This document shows, piece after piece, positions 12,185 through 25,882 of a stretch of 64,000 nucleotides of DNA. The stretch comes from Nemopilema nomurai (lineage: Eukaryota > Cnidaria > Scyphozoa > Rhizostomeae > Rhizostomatidae). How positions within the stretch are numbered: position 1 is the stretch's first letter; each line of letters starts with the position of its first letter. The notes under the pieces are model-generated. The model was not told the origin of the DNA and searched no databases. It was given only the letters and a program-made list of their open reading frames with translations. The stretch covers positions 2,184,981 through 2,248,980 of the forward strand of contig ML133478.1 of NCBI GenBank assembly GCA_003864495.1, in the 5' to 3' direction. The position numbers were made by a program, and so were the translations under genes.

Positions 12185-14918
12185 CTAATTTGACTGTATT
12201 TAAGTCGAACCTGAAAATGTATGACATATATAAGTTACGGTTAATTTATTGGCAAGTAGTGTGCATATGTATTTTAGAATTTATCATTTAAATGACACTT
12301 ATGTTCAACGCTGATTTTTACATTGTTGTAAATTCATTACCTAAGGTGGTCTTAGGGTCTTATAGGGGTAGGTAGGGGAATGTTTGGTGCACGTGTTCTG
12401 TGTTTGCAACGAGACTGGTAGGTCAGGGTACAAAGCAACAACTTTCTGCGATGACCTTGGAATGGTAGTTTTTAGCCTTTAGTCATACTTTGGTGTTTGA
12501 CCTTTGATACTTGAACTTTTGCTCAAGTACACCTTCAGACCTTTGGGCGAACGGATTGTGGTATGGCTTTCATGAAAACCAGTCTGATTGCAAATTTAGA
12601 ACGTAAAGGAGTCTCTATGATAAATAATTTGAAAACTTCAGAGTGACCGGCTCAATATTTCGAAAAGCGAGAAGCATAAAATCCAATTCTGACAACCTCA
12701 ACCTGAAGTTTACGAAAGTACTATTGTCATGAGGGACTTCTTTTTATCTAGAAAGGCGTGTTTTTTAGGGCCTTTTTGGAGCATTTTACAAAGTAGCTTT
12801 GTTTGATGACGTCGTAATTTTATCCAGATAGTTCAGAATTTAAAGATTTTCTGTTTAGCTGATTTGATTGATGTCTTTTATTTGCATTGACATAGTCGTT
12901 TGTACAACGTGCTGTGATTCGCTTGATTGTGTAAAGATGACTGTAAGCACGTGACTAATGATGTCTCGTGACGGTAGAACGTCTTTTAGACCATGGCGTT
13001 GCTAAAAAGCAGAAAAGGCCTGCGACCGACTAGCATTAAACTTGCAATGGTCCAAGCCACGAATCACGAAGATCTTTTGGCTTGAGTACTCACTAAGTAA
13101 TGAATCATAATCTAAAATATAATGCTGCTGTTAGAAGCCTTTAGTAAATCAAAACAATATCCCCACGCATCATAGGGATTTTGTTATTTGACAGCACCTG
13201 ATAGGCGTAACAGCCGATGAGCACTCTTCGGGCTGTATGCACCTCTGCGGAGGAGATTTCTTAGCCACAGCCAAAGCTTGTAGCTTTGAAGGAGCTTGGT
13301 TATCCCCCAGCGTACTCCATTATACCAGTGCCCTTCATGCTTCAGGGACGATCCCAATAAAACTCTCGGATACTGGCTTCAGTTCTTACCTAATCGAAAA
13401 CGAGTCCAAGCAAGCTCTTCAAAGAGCCTCGTTTTATTAAGCCTCGTCTTGAAACCTTCGTTTGTCATTCCACAAGGGTTTAAGGTGGAACTTTTCGTAG
13501 ATGATGTAAAAAGTTTTTAATTAAAAACTCGTGTTTTTAGAGGCAAACGAAGGCTGCTTCTCAGCTGCCTGGGGTCAAACACGGTTTTTGATTCCTCCTA
13601 AGGGTTCCGGTTGGTTTTAAACGCCCCGGGACATGATTTTATTTATGATTTGAGGCTCAAAGAAAATAACTCACCTGGACTATTTCTCTTCCTCTTATAC
13701 AATGATTTAGAAACTTTAACTTCGTTGTAGAACTCGGTAGAAAAGGTCCAACTCACTAAACTCCGTATTTATATCTTTCTGAAGCGTATATTGCAATGAC
13801 GGCTTGCATTTAGCTGCATTTTTCGTTTGTCTGGGCCCCACTTTGCCTCGTTACTCTTCATAAAGTCCACTCAGATACCTTCAATGTCCTGCTTTTGGCA
13901 CCAGTTAAGTCTTCGTTGTAAACTTAACGTTGAAAACAAGTATAGGAATATATGTACCTATCTACATAAAAGTTGAAATCGAGTGTAGATTGCAATAATT
14001 CTGATTAATTTAGAAGTTTGTAATGATTCACCAATAAACAATGACACAGGACGCTTCGCAGAAATACCTTGCCCCTTTATGTTAGCTACGCTTGTCGCAC
14101 CGATTTTCTAGCACAAACACCTCACATCAGTTAAAATTTCACCTTTAGAGCCTGTTTACTCGTTTTGTCGTTTGGGGCGATATTCTGTAGATTTAATTGC
14201 TGAAGTGTTTCGTAAACACAAGTCCTCTCATTTGCAAATTATGTAGACACTGTTATGTTTTGATATTTCCAGTTACACTAAACATGTTAAGTAAATCTTT
14301 TTTTGGTTTGTTCTTCTCGGAAAGATGGCTGATGCTTTCAAAGAGTATTTTATATTTAAGAAGCCAAGATGAGACATCAAGTAAGGTAGCTACGTTTGTA
14401 GTTGTTTCCCTTTAAAACCCCAAATAATTTTAGTTCCTCCAGTCCATTTTGACATTACCCGTCCTATTTGACTATCAAATGCGCGATATTTTTTCTTTGT
14501 TAAATCAACTCTTGGCTTTAGTCGAGTTTTCCAGTATAACATGCGCCTGTTCCCTTTCTATCACCCTTTCGTTTTCAACTTAGGCTATGAAACATGCTTG
14601 CACTGGAATTGTCCAGTATATAGAATATGATATGGTTAGTGTAGATATAATACATCAGCCAGGTTTCCTTTGGTAACATTTCACCTTCATGTAGACACAA
14701 AAAAACAGGGAAGCTGCGTATCTGTTATTTGTAAGACAGGGATGCTCGTTTTATTATGTTGGATGACAAGTAAACTTGACGTCGCTTTCTTTCTCATTAC
14801 TCTGCCTTATGTTTTTACGCCTTGAAACAACGAGAACCCTTAGCACATAGAAGCCCAGTGGTACACCCAAGGGGGAATGGCCTTAAATGGCCCCCTCCCC
14901 TATTTTTGTGAAAGATGG

Positions 14919-15057
14919 CCCTCAAGATCTTCCCAAAACCACATCCTTTGTGTGTTCTTCACGATCTTCCCAAAACCACATCCTTTGTGTGTTCTTCACG
15001 ATCTTCCCAAAACCACATTCTTTGTGTGTTCTTCACGATCTTTCCCAAAACCATATT
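14919..15057. repeat. 37-bp tandem repeat
   Basis: Nearly four copies of a unit containing GATCTTCCCAAAACCACAT and TTTGTGTGTTCTTC. The unit length, not a multiple of three, leaves two overlapping short open frames that are not taken as genes. Confidence 0.9.
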
Positions 15058-15728
15058 TTTACACTTGATTGTGGTGAAAATGGAAGTAAGGTAAAAGTTA
15101 TGAGGCTGGAAAATTTTCTTCGTATATGCTTATTCTTTAAGCATATAAGCTTAAGTATGTTAATCAGAAAGAGTGTACCTTAATGGGTGCTAGGCAGACT
15201 CAGTAAAAGTTTGGAATCATTACACCTGCAACAGAGTTTCGTCTCTCATAAAATAAATCAAAAGGGTATTGCCCCTCTGTTCTGAGATATTAGAGGGGGT
15301 GGTCGAAAAAATTGCCAGCCACATTTCCGGGGTGCGTACGCCCTCATTTTTGTGCTTTTCACTTATTTGATGCACCAACAACTGTTAAACACTCCCTCCC
15401 CTCCCCAGAATAATTCTGGTAACACAGCATCCAGCCAATCTAGGGAAGGTCAGAAGAAGGTGGACGAACGCGAGTAAAAGAATTGCCGTTAAATGTTCCA
15501 ACAATAGTATCACTTTACTGTAAACAAAGCCACGGCTACAAACATCGTCCACCGGCACCGGATATCCAAATTACGAACACTTTCACTCTTGTTCCCTGTG
15601 GCGTTCTGTTTTCGTTGTTGCCAACAATATGGCTGCCTCTGTGGACGAGATTCGTAATGAATGATGTAGCTTACAGATGAGTTCTCAATGCTAATTTAAC
15701 CAGCTTCTTGCTAAAAGCTCAAAGAAAC

Positions 15729-17117
15729 ATGTCACTTGTCTTTGGTATTGGCTCTGGGCTTTTTTCTTTGGCAGTTTTATGGGTTATCGGCATTTTCGCT
15801 GTCTTCTTGCTGTCAAGAACTGGGGGACCTTTGGGGTGAGGAATGATTTCTTCCGTTAATGCAAAGGTTTCATGCATCTGACCATTTTTGTGGTAAACGT
15901 AGTTATCAATCAGGGAAAGTATTTTGCATTTTGATGGCATTTACCCATAACACAATTAGAGGCATTAAAACATAGGTCAGTTCTTATTTTCTTTACGTTT
16001 TTAGTAAAAAAAAATTTGTCTTCTTCAGGAATGCTGTAGTTCCAGTTGTCCTGATTCTTATAATAACGACAGTTGTCATGATTATTTACCCAAGAAAGAC
16101 CCTTGACGAGGAAGTACAGACAAGGAAACAAACACAGGTTTTTTCTACAATTATTGGCAACTTTTCAAATTATCACTATTTTCAGCAAAAAATCTATCCT
16201 ATCGAAAGGCCTTTTAGAATCATATGACTTCCCATTAGATTTTAGAATATTCTAAAGGGTTCTTTGATTTACTTAAAAAGGGTCAAGCATTTTTAAGCAA
16301 TGCCTCAACAATGTTTAGGAGTTGAAAAAAGAGTTGTTGGTTAGAATTTCTATCTATAAAGGAGCTTTTTAAATAGCCACACATTTTAAAAATGAGCTTA
16401 AAATGTTTTTGAAAGCAATGATGTTAAAACAAGCTGAAGAAGGTACAAACAGCGGGCTGTCTGATGGAATTTGTTTGTTTTAATGACAGGCAACCAGTGA
16501 GGAGAAAATATCCTTTAATTGTGTAAATTAAGGTCACAGGTTGCTGTCTTTTTGTAAGTGTTTCCTGCTTTAAATCAATGGACATAAGTTGCCTGATTTA
16601 AAAATATACTGTGATTCAACTCAAGCATGTGCATGTTTATTGTTTAGTCAAAGTGAGCACATAGGAGCCTTGTATCACACCACACGCAGCAATACTTGAA
16701 GTGATCACATGAACATCTGATGTTCCCAACCTTGATTGGCTAGCTAAGAGCTTCTATCTTTAGGTGGCCATGTCCCCTGAGCTGAGCTTTGCTTTAACTC
16801 TGTTGATTTACTTTAAGTTTAGAGCTGTATGTACATGTTTAATATAGAACAGGATTGTTCTAAGGATCACTCAAAGTTTTAGAGTTAATTCAATCATTTA
16901 ACAGCTGTATTTTATGTTCACAATTTTGATGTACATTTCTTTGGCAATTTTTTCTAATTTGTTTTCTCAGAATGTAGATAACATCTGGATTCCTAGAATT
17001 CTGCTCTTCACTTTCATTTGCCTGTTCACTCTGATTGGCTTTGTTCTCCTTGTTCAACACTGGCTTGAGCCCGTTTATTCCCCTGCTGTGACCGCAAAAA
17101 GAATCTACTCATTCTGA
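15729..17117 (+). CDS. TMEM218: TMEM218-like ciliary membrane protein
   Basis: TMEM218 is a small multi-pass membrane protein of the ciliary transition zone. Three coding exons fit together: 15729-15835, 16029-16137 and 16971-17117, giving 120 residues, close to the roughly 115 of the vertebrate protein. Donors are GTGAGG and GTTTTT; acceptors are TTCTTCAG and TTTTCTCAG. Exon 1 encodes the first helix (VFGIGSGLFSLAVLWVIGIF) and the LLSR loop. Exon 2 gives a second helix ending in IIYPR. Exon 3 gives a third helix and the family's C-terminal signature (QHWLEPVY, ending in YSF, as against LEPIYAKPLHSY in vertebrates). Phases agree at both junctions. No internal defect was seen. The assignment rests on remembered family sequence, since no search could be run. 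Confidence 0.88.
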
Positions 17118-17850
17118 TCCTGTGTAAGTATTTTCCAGCCTTTTGAGATACTAATCATATACACATACCTAATAGTTATGGATCTAAATATATTTTTTTC
17201 TCTGCAAAACTCTGAGATCACAAAAGATCAGCCCTGTAGAATCAGAATTTTTGCATTCTTAAAGTGGTTTTTGTTTGACAATAGTAAAATATTGGAAAAT
17301 TATGTCAAAGGCTGACAAGTGAAGTTGATAATTTAAAACCATTGTTAGAAGATAGCAAATCATGTATTCTTCCTTGCAGTCTCTCAGAAAAAGTACTTCA
17401 AGCATTCAAAACTTTAACTCTGCTTTTCTATTTGATTTAAAGTCTGCTTTTCTATTTATTTGTTTGTCTTTCAAGTATTAGAGCTTTTTACATAAAGAAT
17501 ATTTTAGCTGTAAAACTGTTTTTCCCAAAGTTGTACAGTATTGCACAGAGGTTTTCAGTGTTTATCTGTTTTGGTCAAAAAAATTACAAAGAACACACAT
17601 TATTGTTATGTTGAAAATGGGCTTAAAACCTTCAGTTTCAGGATTTGATGAAAAATTTTAAAATTTTTATGTATTCTGATCCTCAGTAGCTTTTTGCAAT
17701 TGTGACTTAAACAGGTTAGTCTTTTGGCGTAAGGTTTAACTGAAAATTAGTTACTGCCTTTGTTGAAAGCTAAAAACATTTAGGTTGTAATATATGCTTG
17801 CAGTCAGAGATATTGGTAGAAGGTTCACAATTTTGCTATCTCCTGTATCA

Positions 17851-18244
17851 CTAGACAGTCTTGTAGCATATCTCTATATCCTCATTGTGATCGACTGAAT
17901 CTTCATGATCTACTGAATATTTCTTTTTGTGCTCCTGGTGTCTTAGCTGTGCTATGCAGAGATGAGTAGTCAACTTGCTGCAGTTTACAATGCCAAGTTT
18001 TGGATTCTGTTTGGGTTGAACAAAGCTGTAATTGGTGTTCGTTGAGAGTGTTGTCCCAGTAAAAACTGATGTCCCAGTCAAGCAATTGATGACCATGTTG
18101 CAAACTCCTATGCAGTAAAGATAATGGAACACCCGAACTCTGTCTTAATACTTCACAAAGACAAGCTGTAGAATATCCAAAAGCATGTCCCATGGCTTTC
18201 AAAAGTTGTAATGGAATTCTAAATTGTTTGCCATGAAGAGACAT
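17851..18244 (-). other. Unassigned minus-strand open region
   Basis: Two overlapping minus-strand frames (18244 to 17903, and 18132 to 17851) carry fairly complex peptide, including a hydrophobic, Cys-rich stretch (YLYCIGVCNMVINCL) and a charged tail. They could be one exon with a frame change, a decayed gene or chance. No family is recognised and no clear splice sites decide it. Confidence 0.15.
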
Positions 18245-20245
18245 TTCAAGGCTGTGACTATACCTTTACAGTCCTTGTAGAAGAAGTACTATGTCACTTT
18301 TCCTTACCTTTCTTTATGTCTATTTTCTATGTACTTCTATTATAGCCTAATTTCCCAATCAATTCATTGAAGCCCAAGAAGCAGGGTAACTTTGAATTTA
18401 TATCTTTTAAAATGTTCAAAATCATGTTTGTTAGCTTCTTCAAAGATTTAGTGAAATGTTGAAAATACGTTGAAGAGTTATAAAGTCTTTTAAAATAAGT
18501 AAGTCGCTAAATACTTTTTCAAGCAGTTTATTCATTCTGTTTTCTTCTCATGAAATATTTAAGCGTTAGCAAAGATGCTGGATTACTGCTGATACATAGC
18601 TCAGCATAGAAAATAATCAAATCGATTTTACTCATACCTTTTACATATCTAATCTTTGCTAACAATTTTTTACAATCATGATACTTAATCTACAAAAGCT
18701 GATTCTGTTAGTTTGTTATAAAACGATTTCATTCAAATATGGATAGCATCTTTCTCCACTTCATTAGCCCAAACAAAATTGATTTTGCAAAGTTGTGTTA
18801 CAAAAGTTCTAAATCATATGTATTTTGCTTATCTTTTTACTTAAAATAGGATGCCAATCAATCACCGACCCTATTTAATCTTTATTTATCGAGAGGGAAA
18901 ATTCCTGCAATACTATTATCAGGAATTTTTCAACGAAAAAATGGAAACAGGGCTTTTTCAAACTTTCCCCTCTTCCTGTTTCTTGATACACAACAATATC
19001 AGCAAAACTCAGTGTGTATGTTTGATAGTCATCAAAATAAAATCTGAAACATCATAAAAGTAATGTTTTAATGTTAGGGGTGCATCTAATGTTGGAATCT
19101 GCAGGATCTCTAATATCTACTTTAATAATTCGTTCTGCAGCTTGCTTTTAAAATTAGTACTAAAACATACTCAAGCAAATATATTGCTCTTCTATGTAGC
19201 TACAATAAGTAACTTCTCAATTTATCAGTCCGTTAACCAGCATAAAAGCAGAAATAGTTGTGACTTTTCTTTGAGGAATGTGTGGAAATATTGTTATGGT
19301 CGCCCAAGGTTATATGGGGTATGACGTAACAGGGCTGGTTTGACGTTACATGATAAACCAATTCTCATTCTGGAGTGACTATACCTTCTCAAAACAAGTC
19401 TTTGAATGAGCCATAAAACCTGTTGATAATTCTTTTCTTCGCTTCAGTATACCTAAGAAGAATAATTAGAACTACAGTGAAAGTTCTGACTGATAGAAAA
19501 GCAAGCATTTTAAAACTAAGTAGTTTAAGAATTGTTTCATTTTGTATTGTCGAAAGATGATAGAAGTACGTCGCACATATTTTTCCTCAAGTTGATGTTT
19601 TCGTGCTAGCATCACAAACTAGACTTTCAAAAACATGAATTCTCAGTTACTTTTTGTTAAGTTGAGTTTCAGAGGATTTATGCAGGATCTGTTGACAGCT
19701 GCAGGCAAAGATTAGCCATGATTTTCGTTGTGCGTAGGCCAAGTGGCACTTAAGTCGCTGATCTAAAAGGCTGAGACAAAAACAGCTGCTTAATACTCAA
19801 GTCTAAGGCCAGGGAAGGATTTCACAGGGACTTAAACTGTGCGGCTTAGTTCAATTTTTAAACCAACGCTTGAGCATTCTGTTTCACGTGTGTATTTGTG
19901 TAAACCAAAATTGAGCTGACTCAGGAATTTTACCAAGGGAGAGGCACCAAGCTTTGGTCAGTACTATGGTTAAAGCAATCGTACCCTAGCCTCAGATGAA
20001 ACGGTAGTTTTCCAAGATTCCCCTATAGTTCTCGCTGTATCACCAATGCAGATGGCACTGACAGATACCAACTTAATTCATCGCTCAATGCACTGTCTTT
20101 TTCCCTTTTCTTGCAGTAACATCAAGCTGTAAGAATGCGCCTTTTTGTCTCAGTAACAATTCCACTGACGCAGGCAATCACGCCAGCTTCTTTAAACTTG
20201 ATCAAACGTCTATTTCCATGTTCTACTAATGTGTTTTGGTAGTTT

Positions 20246-20331
20246 AAACTTTGAGTTTTGCTACTGTGAACTTTGAGTTTTGCTACTGTAAACTTTGAGT
20301 TTTGCTACTGTGAACTTTGAGTTTTGCTACT
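20246..20331. repeat. 22-bp tandem repeat
   Basis: Four copies of AACTTTGAGTTTTGCTACTG plus two variable bases, downstream of the minus-strand MANEC gene. Confidence 0.9.
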
Positions 20332-20480
20332 CTGGACTTTTAACTTCTGATCTTCTAGGCTTTTTATACCCTGGAGTTTTAAGATATGATAGATGTCTTG
20401 AGACTTCGGACAATCATTTAAGTCAGATGCCGTTATCGTACCTCCAGGGCATCTTGCCTGCATTCTGAGGACTGCAATAA

Positions 20481-23400
20481 CTAATAGCTGTTTCTTACTT
20501 TGGGTTGCTTCAGTAATTCGCTCTCTTCTTCCTCGTCTTCTGGGCGGACGCTTGAGTACCTGAAGAGGTCAGTCATCATTTTCAACTTCACTAGGGGCAT
20601 TACATGCGTCAGGACAATGTTGCTGTTTCAGTCAAAGCACTTACATTTCAAGGTATTACTTGATAGGAATTGAAAGAAACTACTCTACACCAGGGGCTCT
20701 TTGGAGGGGTGCGCAGGAACCAGCTCTTCTGATTCTGCTGTTACTTTGTAATACGCTGACACAATAAATAGCCAGTTGCGGATCGAAAATACTAGCGCAT
20801 GATTGGTTATAATTGACCAATCAGCTTTTGGATATTTTCCGACGTTTGCATACTCTGAGGAGTGTCGGACGAAGAATTACTTTAAGTATGCAAAAACTGG
20901 TTCCGCTATTTCTAGCTATTTTGGAGCTTTGAGGGAAGCACTCCTATCGATCCTAACCACAAACATTCCAAATGACGTACCTCTTGTAGAAGACAAAAAC
21001 GGCCCAAACTGTCCCAGCCAAAGCAGCACCAAATGCACAGACAACAACTACCAGGTATGCTGTGACGTACACTGTAATATGATAAACGAGGCTAGCATAA
21101 GATTGGCTGTCATTACGAGGCTTGTGCTTAAAATGACTTAATTTTTGACATTTAATTGAAATCTTATTGGCTATAAGACATTCCATGAACTTCAAGGACA
21201 ATAATCATTAAGAAATTGATAGCTATTAGTATCTTACTATCCGACACGTCGTTCTTTAGTGTGAAATTATTGACCCTGTGCAAAACAAATAATGCCCAAA
21301 CAATAGTCAGAAGAAAGCTCCACTATCGTGTGTTGTTGTTGTTGCTTCAGGCATTAGGATTAAGTATATGAATACCTCAGTCACAAATAGCTAACTATCA
21401 TACAAACAGAACTGCGTGTGGTTGTGGTGTATGTAACCTGAAGGTTCTAAGTTGCTACTCCAATTCATTCTCTTCATCGAACAAAAGTTGTCTTGTGATC
21501 ATAGTTAAAGTGAATCCTAGAGTAGCAGCCACGCTAAACCGTATGTTATACCACATACGTAAATGTTAAGGCATATAAGGGTGTCAAGGGTAGATGGCGG
21601 CTGTTTGGTCTCATATTACGTTTATCCGACGATACACCGGCTGTGAAGACAATGAGATTTTTTTTTGAGGAATCGTAGATGGAATTCAGAGACAGACCTA
21701 GAGAAACTCTCGTGACAACCTTAAATAAATATATCACAAGAGCAATGGCAACGGAAAGATATTTTCCACTACCGAACATGAAGAACAATGGAGATTTTGA
21801 AAAGATACGATCCACAGCAAAGGACCGCAAAGAATGGAGAGGACTATCAGAAGCAGTGTGCAGAGCTGCAGAGGCAGAAACAACATGAGATTATATAAGG
21901 GTATGTGTCCCCGCACTGTACCTCTTCTGTTCATCTCATTCCTAATCATTAATGCCAGCTTTGTGCCAGTTTCTATAGTGTTGTTCTTCACCATGCACTT
22001 GTCTTTATCCAGACACGTGACACCAAAGCAGCTGTTGTTCTTCATGTAAGCAATGTTGCAGTGTTTCATGCTGCAGCACATGGCCATGCAGTCGTTCATC
22101 GAAGGCACGTTGCCAAGGAATGTGTAGTTCTTCGGGTTGATGTTCCCCAGTCCCCTGTCGCGAATGACGTCACTGTGTTCGACCTCGCTCTGCTTGCATG
22201 TTGGGTGTTGGTTACGTGCCGAATTTTGTTGTGACGTCACTTTCGCTGTTGAGTTGTTTTTGTTTTCTACAACGAAAGTTTGTTGTCTGAGTTATTGCCT
22301 CGTGTCATTAAGAACAAAGGACCTCTATGGTATGTTAATCTTGCTGATCAAAACTATACCTATACCTAACTATATATATAACGATAAAAACTATAACTAT
22401 ATTTGACAGTTTTTGTAGTGTATTATACTTCTCTATTTTTCTCGGCGAAAGTTTACCGAGATTTTGCTCCTAATTGAAGTGACCTAAGTCTTGTCCTTCC
22501 TTAGAGTGACATCTTCCTAGCAACAAATCCTTTCTGGCAATCTATATTCACATTCTTCATCCCAATGAATCCGACTTCATTTTTAATATTTATACCATAC
22601 AAATCAAGCTCGCTTGCTCAATAACCGTTCTTATCATTATTCGTGGGATACTTTCCCGACGAAAAATTGCCGTAAAAAGGTCAGAGGTACTTAACGATTA
22701 TAATGCAAAATAAAAGCAGTATCCTGTCAGAAAGTCGTCAACATAAATGCTACCCTTTGATAAAATAGCTTTGCTATGCCACAAATATTGGATCCTAAAA
22801 CAATCAAGTATCTCTTCTGACGTATTCTGGAAGCTAGCCGTCCAGAAGAATAACATTTGCGTAAAAAGTGATGAGGCCTTTCCTGCCACCATGATGTTTG
22901 TTTACCTAGGCCCGAAGGCTGCTGTGAGAAATGTAAAAACCTCCTTCGATCAAATGCAAGTGAATACTATTTTGTCAGTCGCAAGCAGATTTTATGCAAG
23001 CTCTCGGTGCAGCCAACGTCGAAATATCATTTCGTGTGAAGAAAAGAAATAATAAATGCACTGCATCTCTTTTCTGGTGTCCCAATGACCATGCAAAACA
23101 GCTCTTTTTAGTACTTTAAATTTGGAACTACAATGCGTCTCTCTGCTGTTTCAAAAGGAACTCAATCCAATTATTTCCAGCTCATATCTACGTATAAAGT
23201 GCAACATGAACTATTGTCTGCTCCATGACCTGCCTCTTAAGGATTATCTCTTTGGGTGTTAATTGCTTAACAAAGAGCCTTCTTCAAATTATTTGAAAAT
23301 AAAACTGCCACTTTTACATTGACTTATCAATACCCTTTGAAATTTCTTAGCACATAGCAAGTCTGATAAAAACCCAAGGTTTCAAAAGGCAATTAAATTA

Positions 23401-24304
23401 CATTACTTTAGCTAGCTCAAAGGTCATGTGTATTATGCCAAGCGTAGTAATTAATGCTATCCACTTCTTAAGAATCATCTGCGAATCCACTCAGAAATAG
23501 ATTGCTAAAGTACAAATTTGAGATTTCGGTGCTCTATTTCTTCGTATTTGCACCGTATTGCTGAGAATTTGGTAGTTATGAAATTCACTGATCTTCTCAG
23601 CGGCAGATGTATGATATGCGACAAGATTAAAGATCATCATCGGAAGTGTCCAAAATAGAAAAAAAGGTCATTCTTGACCAACTTTCAAAATTCTCCCAAA
23701 AGAAATGGATGCAACTTATTATCTATACGAAATGTGGTGAATTATAGAGTGTGTAATTCACTTCTTTTGTAGGAAATCCGAAATGCATGTCATCTCTTTT
23801 AGGTTGATGTTCTGCTCCTTTTTGCTACTATCCAAGATAACGAAGAATATAAACTTTGGCTATCGGCTTGAAGAATATAAACCTTTGTGCAATATTCCAT
23901 AGCCTTTTTACAGACAATGAATAACAAGGCTATGAAATAAGGGTGATTAATTTGGTCCTGCACCTTGAAAACAACAAACTAGCAACTGATAAGTGGTGCC
24001 TAAGCTTGCTGGAACTTGAGCTATAAGCCTGTATTATTGTATTAACTAATAACTGTAGTTATTATATCGTGTATCTATTCATGAACTACATCTGCTCATT
24101 AGGAGCAACACGTGTTTTTTCTGTAAGCCTATTCCTTTATTCCATAATTAGGTACTATTTGTTGATATATCACACGTCCAACGAAGATCCAAAAGTCTCA
24201 TCAGACTTACCGGTTGTCAAACAGTTGCCACACAGGGTCGCGATAAGGAACAATTTCACCAACTGATGGAACATACTTTTTCCAGGCATCAAACACTCCA
24301 ACAT
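20481..24304 (-). CDS. MANEC-domain single-pass membrane protein
   Basis: Four minus-strand exons join in phase to 202 residues: 24304-24211, 22266-21922, 21071-20981 and 20559-20481. Donors are GTAAGT, GTACAG and GTACGT; acceptors are TTGTAG, TTACAG and CTTCAG. Exon 1 is a signal peptide (core LVKLFLIATLCGNC). Exon 2 is a MANEC domain with exactly eight cysteines (PTC, NDC, MCC, KHC, NSC, VTC, DKC) and N-glycosylation sequons. Exon 3 is a membrane helix (AYLVVVVCAFGAALAGTVWA) followed by the stop-transfer motif FYKR. Exon 4 is a short acidic tail with the endosomal-sorting type motif ESELL and a stop at 20483-20481. MANEC domains occur at the N terminus of animal cell-surface proteins such as LRP11, KIAA0319 and the MANSC proteins; those usually carry further ectodomain modules, which this one lacks. 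The last exon could continue, because AAA before GTAAGA resembles a donor. Ligand and function are unknown. Confidence 0.78.
20844..20895 (+). repeat. Palindromic short repeat, copy 1
   Basis: A 10-base inverted repeat (TTTGCATACT at 20845-20854, AGTATGCAAA at 20885-20894) surrounds a core with CTGAGGAGTGTC. It lies in an intron of the MANEC gene. Similarity to the copy at 41277 extends into both flanks (TTTTCCGACG on the left, CGCTATTTCTAGCTATT on the right). Confidence 0.8.
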
Positions 24305-25803
24305 CTTATCGATGATTTTTCGCCAAAACGCTCCGCTATTCCAGACTGAAAAACAGATTCGTTTTCATTTAGTCACGGTAGAGTAGGCATCAGTGGGTCT
24401 GAATACGCGTTACCCGCAACGTGACATTTTAACCGCGCGGTGTACGTTTGATTGTAAGGAGGTGTTACGGGAGACCGTAACGTTTCAGGTGCACGCCTCT
24501 ACCGTCAGCCGCGTCAATGCAAATATTGAAAGCTTTATCCGAAGTTCCTTTCAAGAGCTTCCTTGACCATATATGCGACGTGAAATCAAGCGATCACGTG
24601 ATTCAATATCGAATTTAGCTTCCATTGCCCATTCTGTCCACGCCAAGCTGCTTCACCCGGCTGTAATCCAAAAAACTCATTTAGAATGACCCCAAATTAC
24701 TTCGCTAATTTGTTTTTCTCAGTGCTTGTATTTTTCAATACTTGTTTTATTCGTATCTTTTCATTATTTCTTGTATGAGTTTCAATATTACTTCTATCTA
24801 TTCTTTATGTGTTTCAGTATTGCAATCTGCCATATTGAATACGACCGAGGTACAATTGCAACTGGCTAATTCAAGAACTCAAAGCTCTATCAGATTTCCA
24901 GTTTAGCGTTTAAAATATAGCCTTTGCATTATGATGAATAATTCTCTTCACAAAGATAATTTGCTTTGTGGTAATATTCGCTGCAGCGTAGTAAAATATA
25001 TAAAAAGATGTCTATGCTATATGAATCAATATTGATGGATAAGACTATTAGAAGCAAGAACCATATGTTTGAATTGATGACGCATTCTCTTTGAATAGAA
25101 GCTACAAAACAAGGACTTGCGCATTCTTACAGATTGTTTATGCTGCGAGTTGACTGAAAACAGCCCTGTGATTGCGGTTGGAGTCAAATGACAAATGCAC
25201 GTGACAAATTTGCTTTTGTTGAAGATGCTGCGTCTTCCATAGTGATCCAGAAGAAGCAAATGAACGGAAATCTCAGCGCGTTAGTTGCTTATCAAAATCG
25301 ATTGCTTTTAATGGTAAATGCAAACAGGAAGAGAAGAAGTAGACAAGCATGACTTCAGAAAATGTTAAGCACTTTTACAAAGGGTGAAATGAAATAGAAG
25401 GCAAGCTGATAATACGTTTGCAGATAGGGCGATATATACATATGTAGATTGCAGAAGGAGAAGGGATGGAGTTCTTTTGTATCTCTACAGGCCTATTTCG
25501 TGAAAGTCACTCAACAAGCATTATACTTATGCTTTTTAAGTTGAACCTTCAGTAAAATTAAACTTTTTAACATTAAATTTGCAGTAATGCTTATTACTTC
25601 TATCGGTAAATGCAGGGGGTGCTCTCTCTGCTGTGACGAAGCAAATGTATTGGGCGGAGCTCCGAAATTCTAGTAGGAACGCCCTTTTCATTGATTTGAA
25701 ACACCCTTTTGGCTTTTTGCTATATTTACAGCAACTGAGGCTTTTCATTTGCTTGTGACAGTTTCTAAAGCTTCGGGGAAAATGAAAGTACCTCATAAAG
25801 ATT

Positions 25804-25882
25804 CGACGCCCCCCCCCCCATAATTTTTTTCGAATTTAGGCCAATTAGAAAATCGATTCTGACGAGAACTAGGGGGGGCGTA
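25804..25882. repeat. Inverted repeat with poly-C/poly-G ends
   Basis: A GACGCCCCCC run starting at 25804 and a GGGGGGGCGT run ending at 25882 face each other across about 55 bases, giving a possible hairpin or very small foldback element. Confidence 0.5.

Larger units (their letters stand above)
11451..15728. other. Intergenic stretch between CIC and TMEM218
   Basis: No exon is supported here. It holds two short tandem arrays (listed separately) and probably the TMEM218 promoter in its last few hundred bases. A half-site resembling an RFX X-box (GTTGCC) occurs near 15617, but the second half is poor, so it is not called. Confidence 0.5.
17118..20480. other. Intergenic stretch, convergent gene ends
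   Basis: TMEM218 ends here from the left and the minus-strand MANEC gene ends from the right. Apart from a 22-bp tandem array and an unassigned minus-strand open region near 17851-18244, nothing was recognised. Confidence 0.45.

Noticed and set aside
15610..15630. RFX X-box in the TMEM218 promoter
   Set aside because: Only one half-site (GTTGCC) is good; the second half does not fit the consensus.
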